DNA of 64,000 nucleotides from the NCBI GenBank assembly GCA_049652745.1, contig JBASEY010000029.1, positions 62,001 to 126,000 on the forward strand, read 5' to 3'. Below, in pieces: positions 17,052 to 26,058 of this stretch (positions within the stretch are counted from its first letter, which is position 1; each line of letters starts with the position of its first letter). Position numbers and translations under genes: made by a program. This stretch comes from JBASEY01 sp049652745. Lineage in GTDB: Bacteria > CSSED10-310. The notes under the pieces were generated by a model. The model did not search any database, had not been told where the DNA came from, and saw only the letters and a program-made list of their open reading frames with translations.

Positions 17052-17323
17052 TGACGACATCAGAAAAAACGGCGTCAAAAGAAATGATCGTTCTGATGAA
17101 CAGTGTTCATGAACATTTGGTGATGGAAAAAAGCCTGGAGAAAGAAGGGATTTCGTATCGAACCCTTGCCAAACCCAGGCAGTTGGGAACGGATTGTGGA
17201 GTGGCGCTGGGAGTTAGTTTTGAAGATATTGCTCGGATTAAACAGATAGCTGTTTCACGTAAAACTAAAATTTACGGAATTTTTGTCAAGGAAGACGACG
17301 TCTGGAAGACCATGGAATCATAA
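17051..17323 (+). CDS. DUF3343-family protein (putative Se/S carrier-like)
   Basis: A 90-aa cytoplasmic protein with the DUF3343 pattern: an initial beta strand with MIVLMNSVHEHLVMEK, RTLAKPRQLGTDCGVALGV with one conserved cysteine, and a short C-terminal IYGIF strand. Family members lie beside cysteine desulfurase-like genes and are thought to carry sulfur or selenium for cofactor maturation (known association, function not established). Here the start overlaps the stop of the class V enzyme by one base, which supports a shared task. The single Cys in DCG is the obvious candidate carrier residue. Confidence 0.8.
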   Translation: MTTSEKTASKEMIVLMNSVHEHLVMEKSLEKEGISYRTLAKPRQLGTDCGVALGVSFEDIARIKQIAVSRKTKIYGIFVKEDDVWKTMES

Positions 17324-17353
17324 CCTAAACCTATTTTTGAATTGGAGGATTTA

Positions 17354-18547
17354 ATGAAATTATCAAATAACGTTCAACAGTTGTCACCATCATTGACCCT
17401 TAAAATTTCGGCAAAGGCCAAAGCGATGAAAAAGGACGGAATCCCTGTTATCGATTTCAGCGTAGGTGAACCGGATTTTTTTACGCCTGACAATGTCAAA
17501 GTGGCGGGTATACAAGCGATTACGGAAAATTTCACCCGATATACACAAAGTGATGGAATACCGGAACTGAAACAGGCGATTATCAACCGACTGAAAATTG
17601 ACGACAACCTGGATTACACCGCAAAGGAAATCATCGTCAGCACAGGAGCCAAAACGTCGATTTATCTGGCTTTGGCGGCAACTGTCGATCCTGGGGACGA
17701 AGTCATTGTACCTGCGCCGTATTGGGTTTCCTATCCTGAACAGGTGAAGCTTCTGGGAGCTGCTCCGATATTTGTGGCTATGAAGGAATCGGATAATTTT
17801 CTTTTAACGGCAGACTCACTGAAGAAGGCTATTACATCGCGAACCAAAGCGATACTTCTCAATAATCCTTCAAACCCAACAGGTTCCGCGTACACAGAGG
17901 CACAGTTGAAACCTGTTTTGGAGGTCGCTCATCGACACGGATTGTTTGTAATAGCGGATGAAATTTATTCCAAAATTACCTATCCGGGTTATCAATTCAA
18001 GCGAGTCGTCACCGTTTTGCCTGAAATCCGGAATAATACCGTGATAATCGATGGAGCGTCCAAAGCTTATTCGATGACCGGATGGCGTATCGGTTATACT
18101 GCCGGCCCTGAAGAGATTATCGCGGCTATGAAGCGCATTCAGGATCATTTGACATCCAATCCGGTTTCAATTTCACAGAAAGCGGCTCTCGAAGCGTTTC
18201 AAGGCGATCAATCTTTTCTTGAAAACCGAAATCGAGAATTTCAAACGCGTCGGGATTATCTTCTCCAGGAATTTCGATCGATACCCGGATTTAAAACCAA
18301 TGTTCCCCAAGGCGCTTTCTACTTGTTTCCCAATGTGTCGGCTCTCTACAAAAAAAGTTTTAAGGGTAAACCAATAACCAGCTCTTTGGAATTATGTGAT
18401 TACTTGCTGGAACAAGCACATGTGGCTTTGGTTCCCGGTGAGGGATTTGGTTCACCTGACAACATTCGAATTTCTTTTGCGACTTCGATGGATAACATTC
18501 GAGAAGGGGTCAAGAGAATTGCGAAAGCGGTAGCGGCATTGGATTAA
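17354..18547 (+). CDS. Aspartate aminotransferase (class I, fold-type I PLP)
   Basis: Transfers the amino group between aspartate and 2-oxoglutarate; cytoplasmic, 397 aa, normal length. Visible features: SVGEPDFFTP near the N-terminus, TGAKTSIYLAL, NNPSNPTG, the PLP contact region VIADEIYSKI, the Schiff-base lysine in DGASKAYSMTGWRIGY, and the substrate Arg in NIRISFA near the end. Start: ATG at 17354 follows GGAGG by 4 nt; an in-frame TTG at 17342 would put the Shine-Dalgarno inside the gene. It ends 4 nt inside the convergent aminopeptidase gene. Other class I specificities (e.g. methionine or aromatic) cannot be excluded. Confidence 0.9.
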   Translation: MKLSNNVQQLSPSLTLKISAKAKAMKKDGIPVIDFSVGEPDFFTPDNVKVAGIQAITENFTRYTQSDGIPELKQAIINRLKIDDNLDYTAKEIIVSTGAKTSIYLALAATVDPGDEVIVPAPYWVSYPEQVKLLGAAPIFVAMKESDNFLLTADSLKKAITSRTKAILLNNPSNPTGSAYTEAQLKPVLEVAHRHGLFVIADEIYSKITYPGYQFKRVVTVLPEIRNNTVIIDGASKAYSMTGWRIGYTAGPEEIIAAMKRIQDHLTSNPVSISQKAALEAFQGDQSFLENRNREFQTRRDYLLQEFRSIPGFKTNVPQGAFYLFPNVSALYKKSFKGKPITSSLELCDYLLEQAHVALVPGEGFGSPDNIRISFATSMDNIREGVKRIAKAVAALD

Positions 18548-19665
18548 ATATTATTGGGTTTGATTGTATGAATCCCGCCATCATCGAGATATATCGTGAT
18601 GGTGGGGTTTTTCATAATGCAATCCAGGTGGGCGACAGCAGGCGCTTTGCCGTAGCAGTCGTCACCAATGGCTATGTGGCACGTATTCAACACTTTTTCA
18701 TCTTCGGTCATGTTTCCGATCAGTTTTGCCGACCCGTTCAAACCGATGCCGAATTCCGCCAGGTTGGTGCAGTTGCGACGATAACCATCAGCCTGCAGAG
18801 AGGATATGACGCCGCTTTTGATCTGTTCTTCGGTCGCTTTTTTCATTTCGTCGATCGTGTCTTGAAACAAGCGAGCCTCAACGCCGCCTTCGATGACGAC
18901 TGCCTGTCCTTGTTCGATACGAATTTTAAAAGGGTTTAACGGAACCAGAACTCCATTTAACAAGCTTGTGGAGCCGTCTATAACCGCTATTCCGTGACTG
19001 TTGATTTCCGGAACACAGAAGACTTCGCCTGCCGGTAAATTTCCGCCGCTTCCTGGAAGACGATAGTCTCCGTCATCCAGCATTCCTCGAACATTGGTCA
19101 TGTCGATTGTCAAGTCCGTGCCTGCCGGTGTCGTGACATGTATTTTTTTGGCTTTGTCAAAAAGAAAATTCAGCAGCTTGGCTTGCTCCCACAAGGCAGG
19201 ATAATCTATAGGTACAGCTCGGCAAAACGTGTCGAGATTCGCGGCCGGACACCACGCTCCTCGTGCTCTCTGACTTGCGATGAGATAGTAAAAAATGTGA
19301 TTGAACGTCAATTTTCCTTTTCGATAGGGGTCGGCCAAACCTTGTGGGTCGTTTCCCAGGCTTTCCTTGGTAATGGTAAACAAAACTTCCGGCTCGGTTG
19401 AAATAGCGGCCAAAGTCGTCTCTTCGGCAAAGTCAACACGTGATCGAGCCGGTTGAAACAGGAGCGTCGGGCTGGCTCCCAGCTCAATAGCCGCGTTATA
19501 GACACTTTGAGCAATAATCGGAAGATCTCCATCCGGGTTTGCCAGAATCAAGATTCGTTCGTCCGGTTTCAAGTCCAAAGCGACACGTAAAGCCGATAAT
19601 GCAGCATTTTGAACCTCATTGCGCCGATCGTGATGAATCGTAAACGGGATAGTGGTGATGGCCAT
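18544..19665 (-). CDS. M29-like aminopeptidase (aminopeptidase T/PepS family)
   Basis: Metal-dependent aminopeptidase family, 373 aa. Visible: DLKPDERILILAN near the start (the family's N-terminal Rossmann-like domain) and the M29 metal-site segments: GGNLPAGEVFCVPE, NLAEFGIGLN, and HIAIGDDCYG with VAHLDCIMKNPTI. These supply the Glu, His and Asp ligands known in M29 enzymes. It would release N-terminal residues from peptides in the cytoplasm. AAGGAGG lies 6-7 nt before the ATG. It stands alone on the minus strand; a short 106-nt region separates it from the divergent PHP gene. Confidence 0.85.
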   Translation of the reverse strand: MAITTIPFTIHHDRRNEVQNAALSALRVALDLKPDERILILANPDGDLPIIAQSVYNAAIELGASPTLLFQPARSRVDFAEETTLAAISTEPEVLFTITKESLGNDPQGLADPYRKGKLTFNHIFYYLIASQRARGAWCPAANLDTFCRAVPIDYPALWEQAKLLNFLFDKAKKIHVTTPAGTDLTIDMTNVRGMLDDGDYRLPGSGGNLPAGEVFCVPEINSHGIAVIDGSTSLLNGVLVPLNPFKIRIEQGQAVVIEGGVEARLFQDTIDEMKKATEEQIKSGVISSLQADGYRRNCTNLAEFGIGLNGSAKLIGNMTEDEKVLNTCHIAIGDDCYGKAPAVAHLDCIMKNPTITIYLDDGGIHTIKPNNI

Positions 19666-19771
19666 TTAAAACCTCCTTATTGAACTCATCCGTCGATTAT
19701 ATTAAAGATTAATCGCCATGAAGGCAAAACCAAGTTGGCAAAATTTAACAAAGGATTGTAGGTTGATTTAA

Positions 19772-20707
19772 ATGAAAAATGAGGAATTCACGAAAAGATT
19801 GCCGTATGAAGCCGATTTACATAATCACACAACTTTTTCCGATGGCTCATTGACGCCTGCTCAATTAGTTTATGAAGCTCATCAATTAGGGTTAAAAGCT
19901 CTTGGTGTAACAGATCACGATACAATCGACGGTTTGTATGAAGCTCTGTCGGCAGCCGAAGATTACCCAGTAAAAATTATTCCTGGAGTCGAAATCACCG
20001 TTCGATTTATGGAGACTTTTTTCATCGGCTCGTTACACCTGCTGGCTTATTTTAAAGAAGCGCTTTTAGAAGATGAGGCTTTTCTAAAGGAGACATCCGA
20101 GGTGTTGGCATTGGGCCGCGGCAGCGCTTTGACGCGAAGCCGGATTGAAAGAATCAATGAAGTTTTTTCTCCGGACGGCTCGGAACCGTTATTGCCGAGA
20201 CTTTTGACTGAAGACGATGTCTATGCTCATGGAGATCGAATATCGCGCCGCCATTTTTCCCTGGCTCTGAAATCCATGGGAATCCATGACCCGGCAATAA
20301 TCAATCGGATTATTGGAAATGCTTCTCCTGCTTATGTTCCTTCGGGCTCGAGTTTGAGTGTGTTGAAAACCTATCTTCAAAAATGGCCGTTGACGCTGGT
20401 GTTGGCTCACCCGGCAGCCGGGTCTTTTCCTGGTGAAAATGTCTATCGAGAAGTTTTACCGCCCTTCGAAATAGTGGATCGTCTGATGCCTAATTTTCTG
20501 GATGTGGGGCTTGCAGGACTGGAAATTGAATACCCGGGACATACGCCTGAATGGAAAGGACGGTTACGACAATATTTGGAAGAAAAGAAACTGTTTATTG
20601 TCACAGGAGGTTCTGATTGTCATGATAAAACTGACAGGCCTTTGGGTCTGTCAGGGGTAGGGATGGCGGAAGTTGAAGCCCTGCAGAAAACGTTTAAAGC
20701 TCATTGA
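19772..20707 (+). CDS. PHP-domain metal-dependent phosphoesterase
   Basis: Predicted 311-aa phosphoesterase, YciV/TrpH-like. PHP motifs in order: DLHNHTTFSDG near residue 15, GVTDHDTIDG, IPGVEIT, LAHPAA and GGSDCHDKTDRPLG, giving the His/Asp/Glu set for a trinuclear metal site. Related proteins degrade short RNA or 3',5'-nucleoside bisphosphate; the substrate cannot be read from sequence. The insertion between the Glu motif and the third His group (about 70-190) is helical and larger than in minimal PHP enzymes. The frame stays open for 46 further codons past the TGA stop (see findings). Confidence 0.85.
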   Translation: MKNEEFTKRLPYEADLHNHTTFSDGSLTPAQLVYEAHQLGLKALGVTDHDTIDGLYEALSAAEDYPVKIIPGVEITVRFMETFFIGSLHLLAYFKEALLEDEAFLKETSEVLALGRGSALTRSRIERINEVFSPDGSEPLLPRLLTEDDVYAHGDRISRRHFSLALKSMGIHDPAIINRIIGNASPAYVPSGSSLSVLKTYLQKWPLTLVLAHPAAGSFPGENVYREVLPPFEIVDRLMPNFLDVGLAGLEIEYPGHTPEWKGRLRQYLEEKKLFIVTGGSDCHDKTDRPLGLSGVGMAEVEALQKTFKAH

Positions 20708-20881
20708 GTTATAGTCGAAAGGCTTGTTGATGCTTTAAGCGATTCAAATAAGGCTTATAATATCAAGAAAAGAAATGCTTTTTTTAAAGAAACCTATCTT
20801 GGGCTTGTATGCAGATGTGGACAGCTTGATTTTAATTCGTTAAAGTAAGTTCTTGAGTCAGCGGTCGATGTGGTAGATAAA

Positions 20882-21286
20882 ATGAAAAGCAGATCGATAA
20901 TAGTATTTCAAGTAATTCTGATTTCAATAATTGTTCTTTTAGGTTGCGACTTGTTTGAAAACGACGGCGACTGGGACAATCTGGTGACGATCGAAGTCGT
21001 GAATGAATCCACTTGTTTGGTGAGTCTGTTTTTGGATGGTCGCAGCCAGACCAGTATGGAACCGGGCGCAGAGTTTACAAAAACCGATGTCGGCAAAGGA
21101 AAACATCTGCTGGAAGCTTATCCGTGGAATGACGCACAGTTTGCGTGTGACCACATTGTTACTGACGATTTAAAAGCCGGCCAATCGTTTCTGTGGAGAA
21201 TACCGAACGATGGGGATTGCGGAGATTGTCCGCCGACGCCTGTTCCGACGGAAACGCCAACCCCAACCGAAACGCCGGAGCCCTGA
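20882..21286 (+). CDS. Small lipoprotein of unknown function with PT-rich tail
   Basis: 134-aa predicted lipoprotein. A hydrophobic signal region ends at LLGCD (lipobox), followed by a small beta-rich domain (about 90 residues) and a Thr-Pro repeat tail (PTPVPTETPTPTETP). Similar PT linkers occur in other secreted proteins in this window. ATG at 20882 is preferred to the in-frame GTG at 20870, since the signal peptide begins at the Met-Lys. No domain recognised. Confidence 0.65.
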   Translation: MKSRSIIVFQVILISIIVLLGCDLFENDGDWDNLVTIEVVNESTCLVSLFLDGRSQTSMEPGAEFTKTDVGKGKHLLEAYPWNDAQFACDHIVTDDLKAGQSFLWRIPNDGDCGDCPPTPVPTETPTPTETPEP

Positions 21287-21379
21287 CTCGAATAGCAGAA
21301 TTACTCATCATCAATACAATGATGATTCATCTCTGTTCATTTGTCGGATAGTCAAATAGATATATGTTAATGACTGATT

Positions 21380-22552
21380 TTATAATGGCGACACAGATCG
21401 CAATTTTTTAACGGTTTGGACGATGATATCAGCCGCCGTAATAATATCGTCTTCAGTATTTCCATAGCCCAGTGAGATTCGAATGGAGGAGCGTGCCTGT
21501 TCCGGGGCAAGGCCCATTGCCGTCAACACATAAGAAGGGGCGTCGGAATCACTTGAGCAGGCGGAACCGGAAGATACGGCGATTCCCTGCATGGCCAGCA
21601 TTTCGACGATCGCCGCGCCGTCGATTTTATCGAATCTCAAATTTAACGTCCCGGGTAAACGTTTGTCCGGATGGCCGTTCAGGTGAACCCCGTCGAGAGA
21701 ATTCATAATTCGCTGATGCAGTCGATCACGAAGGTTTTGTATTTCATTGGATTCTTGAGTGCTGTTTTTTATGGCACTATCCAATGATGCTCCGAGCGCA
21801 AAAATTCCAAGGGTGTTTTCGGTTCCCGCTCGCATGTTGAGCTCTTGATGGCCACCGTGGATAAGCGGGCACAAGCCGATTGCCTGCCTGGCGTAAAGAG
21901 CGCCGATACCTTTAGGAGCATTGAGTTTGTGGCCGCTCAATGTCAGAAGGTCGATATTCATTTCTTCGACATTGACGGGTATTTTTCCTAAAGCCTGAAC
22001 TGCATCGACATGAAACAAGATGCCGCGTTCTCGGGCGATTGCCCCAAGTTTTTCGATGGGCATTATCGTGCCGGTTTCGTTGTTGGCCATCATAATGGAT
22101 ATCAATACGGTATTCGGCTGAATCGCTTTCCTCAAGCTTTCCGGTTCGACCATTCCATAAGAGTCAACAGGAAGATAAGTCACAGTGGCTCCCATGTTTT
22201 TCAAACAATCAGCAGTAAAATAAACACTTGGATGCTCGACAGCCGATGTAATTAAGTGGAATGTACTATCTTTGGCTATAGCATGGCGACAGGGATTTCC
22301 CGTACAAATAATCCCTTTCAATGCCAAGTTGTTCGCTTCCGATCCGCTGCTTGTAAAAATGACATGTCCTTCCTTCGCACCTATCATCTGAATAATGCGC
22401 TTTCTGACATCCTCGACACGCTTCCGGGCTTCATAGCCAAATGTGTGATGGCTTGAAGCATTACCGAATACGTCCAAATTATCTATTATGGTCTTTTTGA
22501 CTTCGGGTTTTAATGGTGTTGTGGCATTGTGATCAAGATATATCAATCTCAT
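21380..22552 (-). CDS. Cysteine desulfurase (IscS/NifS group I)
   Basis: PLP enzyme converting cysteine to alanine plus a protein persulfide, for iron-sulfur cluster and thiolation pathways. The 390-aa protein opens with IYLDHNATTPL, has the Schiff-base Lys in SGHKLNAPKGIG, PLP contacts in HVDAVQALG, and the catalytic Cys in the flexible SSGSACSSDSDAPSYVL loop typical of group I. The start at 22552 is preceded by GGAGAG. A longer in-frame reading (to 22723) runs through the next gene and is not supported. No iscU or iscR is adjacent. It overlaps the DUF4177-like gene by 20 nt. Confidence 0.92.
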   Translation of the reverse strand: MRLIYLDHNATTPLKPEVKKTIIDNLDVFGNASSHHTFGYEARKRVEDVRKRIIQMIGAKEGHVIFTSSGSEANNLALKGIICTGNPCRHAIAKDSTFHLITSAVEHPSVYFTADCLKNMGATVTYLPVDSYGMVEPESLRKAIQPNTVLISIMMANNETGTIMPIEKLGAIARERGILFHVDAVQALGKIPVNVEEMNIDLLTLSGHKLNAPKGIGALYARQAIGLCPLIHGGHQELNMRAGTENTLGIFALGASLDSAIKNSTQESNEIQNLRDRLHQRIMNSLDGVHLNGHPDKRLPGTLNLRFDKIDGAAIVEMLAMQGIAVSSGSACSSDSDAPSYVLTAMGLAPEQARSSIRISLGYGNTEDDIITAADIIVQTVKKLRSVSPL

Positions 22553-22841
22553 GGTACTCTCCATTTTCAGAATCGTATGTAGAATCCACGTCGTCTCGAC
22601 ATGAATCCGGTTTATGCACGTCATATATGGGTGTCTCATCTTCTGAGGCCGGCTGAACAAAAAACATGAATGCCATCGATGGACGTCGCGAGGATTCACG
22701 CACAACGAAATGAATCTGGTCAAAAATCCAGCCTTCAGGAGTCCATTTGTTCAGCACATCCTGAATGGTATCGTCTGTAACAGTTGACAATTCAACAACT
22801 TTATAATGAACGTTTTTATAAATAGTGGGTTTGGCAGTCAT
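22533..22841 (-). CDS. DUF4177-like small protein
   Basis: About 102 aa, cytoplasmic. The pattern YKVVEL ... DVLNKWTPEGWIFDQIHFVV ... MAFMFFVQP resembles DUF4177 (a small alpha/beta fold with a conserved EGW). The C-terminal 35 residues are acidic and low-complexity. The ATG at 22841 has GGGAG about 9 nt upstream; the ATG at 22856 lacks a site. It sits between a GT39-like gene and the cysteine desulfurase and overlaps the desulfurase start by 20 nt. Function unknown. Confidence 0.65.
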   Translation of the reverse strand: MTAKPTIYKNVHYKVVELSTVTDDTIQDVLNKWTPEGWIFDQIHFVVRESSRRPSMAFMFFVQPASEDETPIYDVHKPDSCRDDVDSTYDSENGEYHEIDIS

Positions 22842-22858
22842 AAAACTTTCTCCCATGG

Positions 22859-24628
22859 CTACATCTTCATTATACGCTTAAACAGGTGTCGATGATCACT
22901 GTTTTTTTTCGACAACGAAGCGTGGTCATGCTTCGGCATGTCTGTTACAGGCGCTCGGAAAAATACTTTTACAGGCAAGTGTTTTGTTGTGATGTCATTA
23001 TCGGTGCTCGAAGACGGCGCAACTAGGAATCTAAGATGATAAATCCATCGAGTCCTGCCGTAAATATCCGTTTTTTTATGACCTGTGCCGAGATCGACAC
23101 GTACACTGTGGGTTTTCTCCGGATCAACGTAAAAGTCTGTAAACGCTTTTTGTGAGCGGACGGAAGCGTGGGCTGAATAATTATCAGTCGATGTGGAAAA
23201 ATCCATAAAATCCTGTTTTTCATCCAATTCCAGCATGATTTGAGCCGAATGTCCGGATTGAACATAAAAACCATTATCTCTTTTACCGCTAGACTGGCGA
23301 TCCATAAAATACCAGTGACCTTGTAAACCTGGAAGGGTAACATGATATAGGTCTGGATGAAAAATTGGATAGGCGCCGACCAGTGTCCATTCGATGGGGA
23401 GCCGGGAATAGAAGCCGGAACGCGTGAACTCACCCGGTTGATATGAGCTCAACCAAGGATGCACAAGGAATGGCCCACTGAAAAAAGCGGTGATTGCAAC
23501 AAGGATGACAACGGTTTTTTTACTTGGTAATCGAGGAGCCGAAAGCAGAAGCAAAGGGTACAAACTCACAAAATAGCGATTTCCCAAAGCGCCGCCGCCA
23601 CCATGGTAGTTGGAGGGGATTTGGATAATCAGGAAAAGGGCAAATAACGAGATAGTCGATATCAACCATTTCCCTTTTGAGTTTGACGGAGATAAAATGG
23701 CCAGCAAAGCCAATGCGATTCCAGGGAAAAAATACCATAAAATTCCTGAAAAGCGGCCAATGAAAAAATAAAGACAATTCCAAAGGAATGTTGTGGTGTC
23801 AAAATAAAACTTTGCATCGCTCATTGACCAACTGTCAGCCCGATCGAAAAGATTTTCTTGGGCATCGAGTGGAAACCGGTCTGTGAAAATTCGGCGATTG
23901 CCTTCATAAGGATTTAGATGGCCTAAGCAGCCGTGTGTCAACGCTGCAATGATGACAACTGTCAGCAGCAGAACGAAAAAAGGCTTGAAAACCCGCTTTT
24001 TGATTAATTCCACTGCTGCAGGTATTGCCAGAAGAAGCAGTGGAGGCTTGATTGTCAAGGCAAGACCCAAGCACACGACACAGAAATACGAAAAAAGTGA
24101 TGTGGGTTGATAATCTTTCCTCAACCAATTCCAAAAAAACACTGTAAGGAGAAACGACAGTAAGGTTTCCGGATGGCACCATAGAACATAGGGGAAGAAA
24201 GCTGAAAAAATCATGAATGCCAACCCGGCTAAGGCTGCTCCCGGTGTTGAATTCCAGTGTTTTGCAACAAGGTATATGATGATCCACATTAAAATCAGAT
24301 TGAAAAGTACTATGCCTTTTACTCCGAAAAGAATGTAAAAAGTTACTACAGCAATAGGATAGGTGAGTAATTTAGCAAAGACGATTTTCTCGGAGGGTAA
24401 TTGCTTTAGAATAACACCCACCGGACCGGCGGGGTATATTTCACAGACTCGTTGCAAATCCTGGCGTGTCCAAGCAAGATCCCGATCATGTGCAAGGCTC
24501 TGTATCATGCAAAAGTATACAGCTTCGTCCGCAAAAAATCCCGGAACCATCATTTCTTTTGGTGTTGAAAGAAGCAGGGCAAACGGAGCCAAAAAAGACA
24601 GTAAAAGAATTGAACGAAAGGTGGTCAT
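22859..24628 (-). CDS. GT39-like (ArnT/PMT-type) polytopic membrane glycosyltransferase
   Basis: 589-aa protein with about ten to twelve hydrophobic segments in the N-terminal two thirds and a soluble C-terminal region of about 170 residues. An early acidic motif FFADEAVYF lies in the first periplasmic loop after TM1, as in GT39 and related enzymes that use polyprenyl-phosphate sugars. Start ATG 24628 overlaps the alanine racemase stop (ATGA), so I take it instead of a longer start with no site. Acceptor unknown (lipid A, protein or glycan). It probably shares a transcript with alr. Confidence 0.75.
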   Translation of the reverse strand: MTTFRSILLLSFLAPFALLLSTPKEMMVPGFFADEAVYFCMIQSLAHDRDLAWTRQDLQRVCEIYPAGPVGVILKQLPSEKIVFAKLLTYPIAVVTFYILFGVKGIVLFNLILMWIIIYLVAKHWNSTPGAALAGLAFMIFSAFFPYVLWCHPETLLSFLLTVFFWNWLRKDYQPTSLFSYFCVVCLGLALTIKPPLLLLAIPAAVELIKKRVFKPFFVLLLTVVIIAALTHGCLGHLNPYEGNRRIFTDRFPLDAQENLFDRADSWSMSDAKFYFDTTTFLWNCLYFFIGRFSGILWYFFPGIALALLAILSPSNSKGKWLISTISLFALFLIIQIPSNYHGGGGALGNRYFVSLYPLLLLSAPRLPSKKTVVILVAITAFFSGPFLVHPWLSSYQPGEFTRSGFYSRLPIEWTLVGAYPIFHPDLYHVTLPGLQGHWYFMDRQSSGKRDNGFYVQSGHSAQIMLELDEKQDFMDFSTSTDNYSAHASVRSQKAFTDFYVDPEKTHSVRVDLGTGHKKTDIYGRTRWIYHLRFLVAPSSSTDNDITTKHLPVKVFFRAPVTDMPKHDHASLSKKNSDHRHLFKRIMKM

Positions 24629-25749
24629 TTGTCGTCGAAAACATCGATGTAGATTCTGGGAACACGTCTTGCGAGCCAAGTTGTAATTTCATACGGGATA
24701 GTACCGGCCCTATCGGCTATTTCTTCAACCGAAATAGTGGCATTTCCCTGTCGGCCGTACAAAACCACCTCATCTCCGGTTTTAATACTTTCATCGCCAT
24801 TTATATCGACCATTATCTGATCCATACAGATATTGCCGATAACAGGAAAACGTTTTCCATGAATCAGTACTTCTACATTGTTCGATAACCGTCGGGTGTA
24901 TCCATCGCCATAGCCGACAGGAATGGTGGCGACACGAGTTGTCCTATCGGTCACAAATGTTCCACCGTAACTGACCGGCTCACCGGCAGGAATAGTTTTC
25001 AAAAACACCACCCTGGACTTAAAACTCAAAACAGGTTTCAAATTCATGGTCCTAGGGCTGTTAAGACTGGGGTACAATCCGTACATGGCAAGGCCGGCAC
25101 GGACCATATTACAGTATGTTTGATTATGGTAATAGATTGCTCCTGAACAGGCGATATGACGGTATTGAGGTCTGATTTTCCATTTTTCCGCGGCTTCCAA
25201 AACGCGGCAAAAGCGGTTGAATTGAATGTCGGTGTATGGGGTGTCGGGTTCGTCAGAATTCGCGAAATGAGAGTAAATACCGACGATTTGTAAGTTGTTC
25301 AAAGGAATAAGTCGTTTAAAAATTTCGTTCGCTTTGTCATAGTGCATCCCGATTCGATTGAAACCGGTATCGAACTTCAAGTGAACACGAGCGGTTTTAT
25401 TCAACATCTGAGCTTCTCGATTCACCGCATAAGCCAGGCCGAGTGAGGAAATGGTGATATCGAGATTATTGTGAATAAACTCATGCACCTGATGAAAGAA
25501 AACGCCTCCCAAAACCAAGATGGGAATTTTGAAACCTCTGCGGCGCAACAGTAAACCTTCTTCAAGAAAACCGACACCAAGATAGGCGACATTGGAATCG
25601 ACAGCCGCTTTAGCTGTGCGAATAATCCCATGTCCGTAGGCATTGGCTTTCACGATGGCTATCATTTTCGCCTCGCCTATTTTGTTTTGTATCTCGTTTA
25701 AATTGTGATGAATAGCAGTCAGATTGATTTCAGCCCACGTCAGACGCAT
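24625..25749 (-). CDS. alr: Alanine racemase
   Basis: Interconverts L- and D-alanine for peptidoglycan. 374 aa, normal length. The PLP lysine is Lys34 in VKANAYGHG, and the second catalytic base Tyr lies in the C-terminal domain GYGDGYTRRL region. GGGAGG precedes the ATG (MRLTWAEINL). The stop overlaps the start of the membrane glycosyltransferase. Both are probably part of a cell-envelope transcription unit. Confidence 0.95.
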   Translation of the reverse strand: MRLTWAEINLTAIHHNLNEIQNKIGEAKMIAIVKANAYGHGIIRTAKAAVDSNVAYLGVGFLEEGLLLRRRGFKIPILVLGGVFFHQVHEFIHNNLDITISSLGLAYAVNREAQMLNKTARVHLKFDTGFNRIGMHYDKANEIFKRLIPLNNLQIVGIYSHFANSDEPDTPYTDIQFNRFCRVLEAAEKWKIRPQYRHIACSGAIYYHNQTYCNMVRAGLAMYGLYPSLNSPRTMNLKPVLSFKSRVVFLKTIPAGEPVSYGGTFVTDRTTRVATIPVGYGDGYTRRLSNNVEVLIHGKRFPVIGNICMDQIMVDINGDESIKTGDEVVLYGRQGNATISVEEIADRAGTIPYEITTWLARRVPRIYIDVFDDK

Positions 25750-25923
25750 ATTGCCTCCCTGAAGACATTTTCAGAATAACAGGCTGAGGACAAGATGAAA
25801 AGGGAGACTTTTTTTAAGAAGACCATGGGAGCACGTTTCATTTTGGTGAACGTTGTTAATTAATGAACGCCCTGGGTGGTTTTAAAAAAAGAAACACAAT
25901 GATACAAATCTTGCAGAATATTC

Positions 25924-25951
25924 TTCACAAATGGAAAAAATAGTGTATAAT
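25924..25951 (+). promoter_or_regulatory. Predicted promoter of the candidate small RNA
   Basis: TTCACA (25924-25929), 16-nt spacer, perfect TATAAT (25946-25951) on the plus strand inside a region with no plus-strand gene. Confidence 0.4.
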
Positions 25952-25957
25952 GGCGGT

Positions 25958-26058
25958 ATTAGAGGTTAAGATCCTCTTAGTTTGTGGTTATTCTGACGAA
26001 AGCCAGCGGGTTTGTCCCTCCTTCACCACCCCTGCCTGCTGGTTTTCGTCATGTTTTT
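25958..26058 (+). ncRNA. Candidate small RNA (inferred)
   Basis: The 307-nt gap between alr and the 26057 lipoprotein gene holds no credible coding sequence, but has a plus-strand promoter (TATAAT) followed by a short hairpin AGAGG/CCTCT (25961-25977) and a long stem: 25995-26010 pairs with 26035-26050 over 16 bp, with two G-T wobbles that pair only in plus-strand RNA, a 24-nt loop, then GTTTTT at 26053-26058. This looks like an RNA ending at an intrinsic terminator. The hairpin overlaps the 3' end of the convergent lipoprotein gene, so it may instead be that gene's 3' structure. No family recognised. Confidence 0.3.

Noticed and set aside
21304..21326. Weak inverted repeat ATCATC...GATGAT after the small lipoprotein gene
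   Set aside because: Only 6 bp, AT-rich and no T-run; not supported as a terminator.
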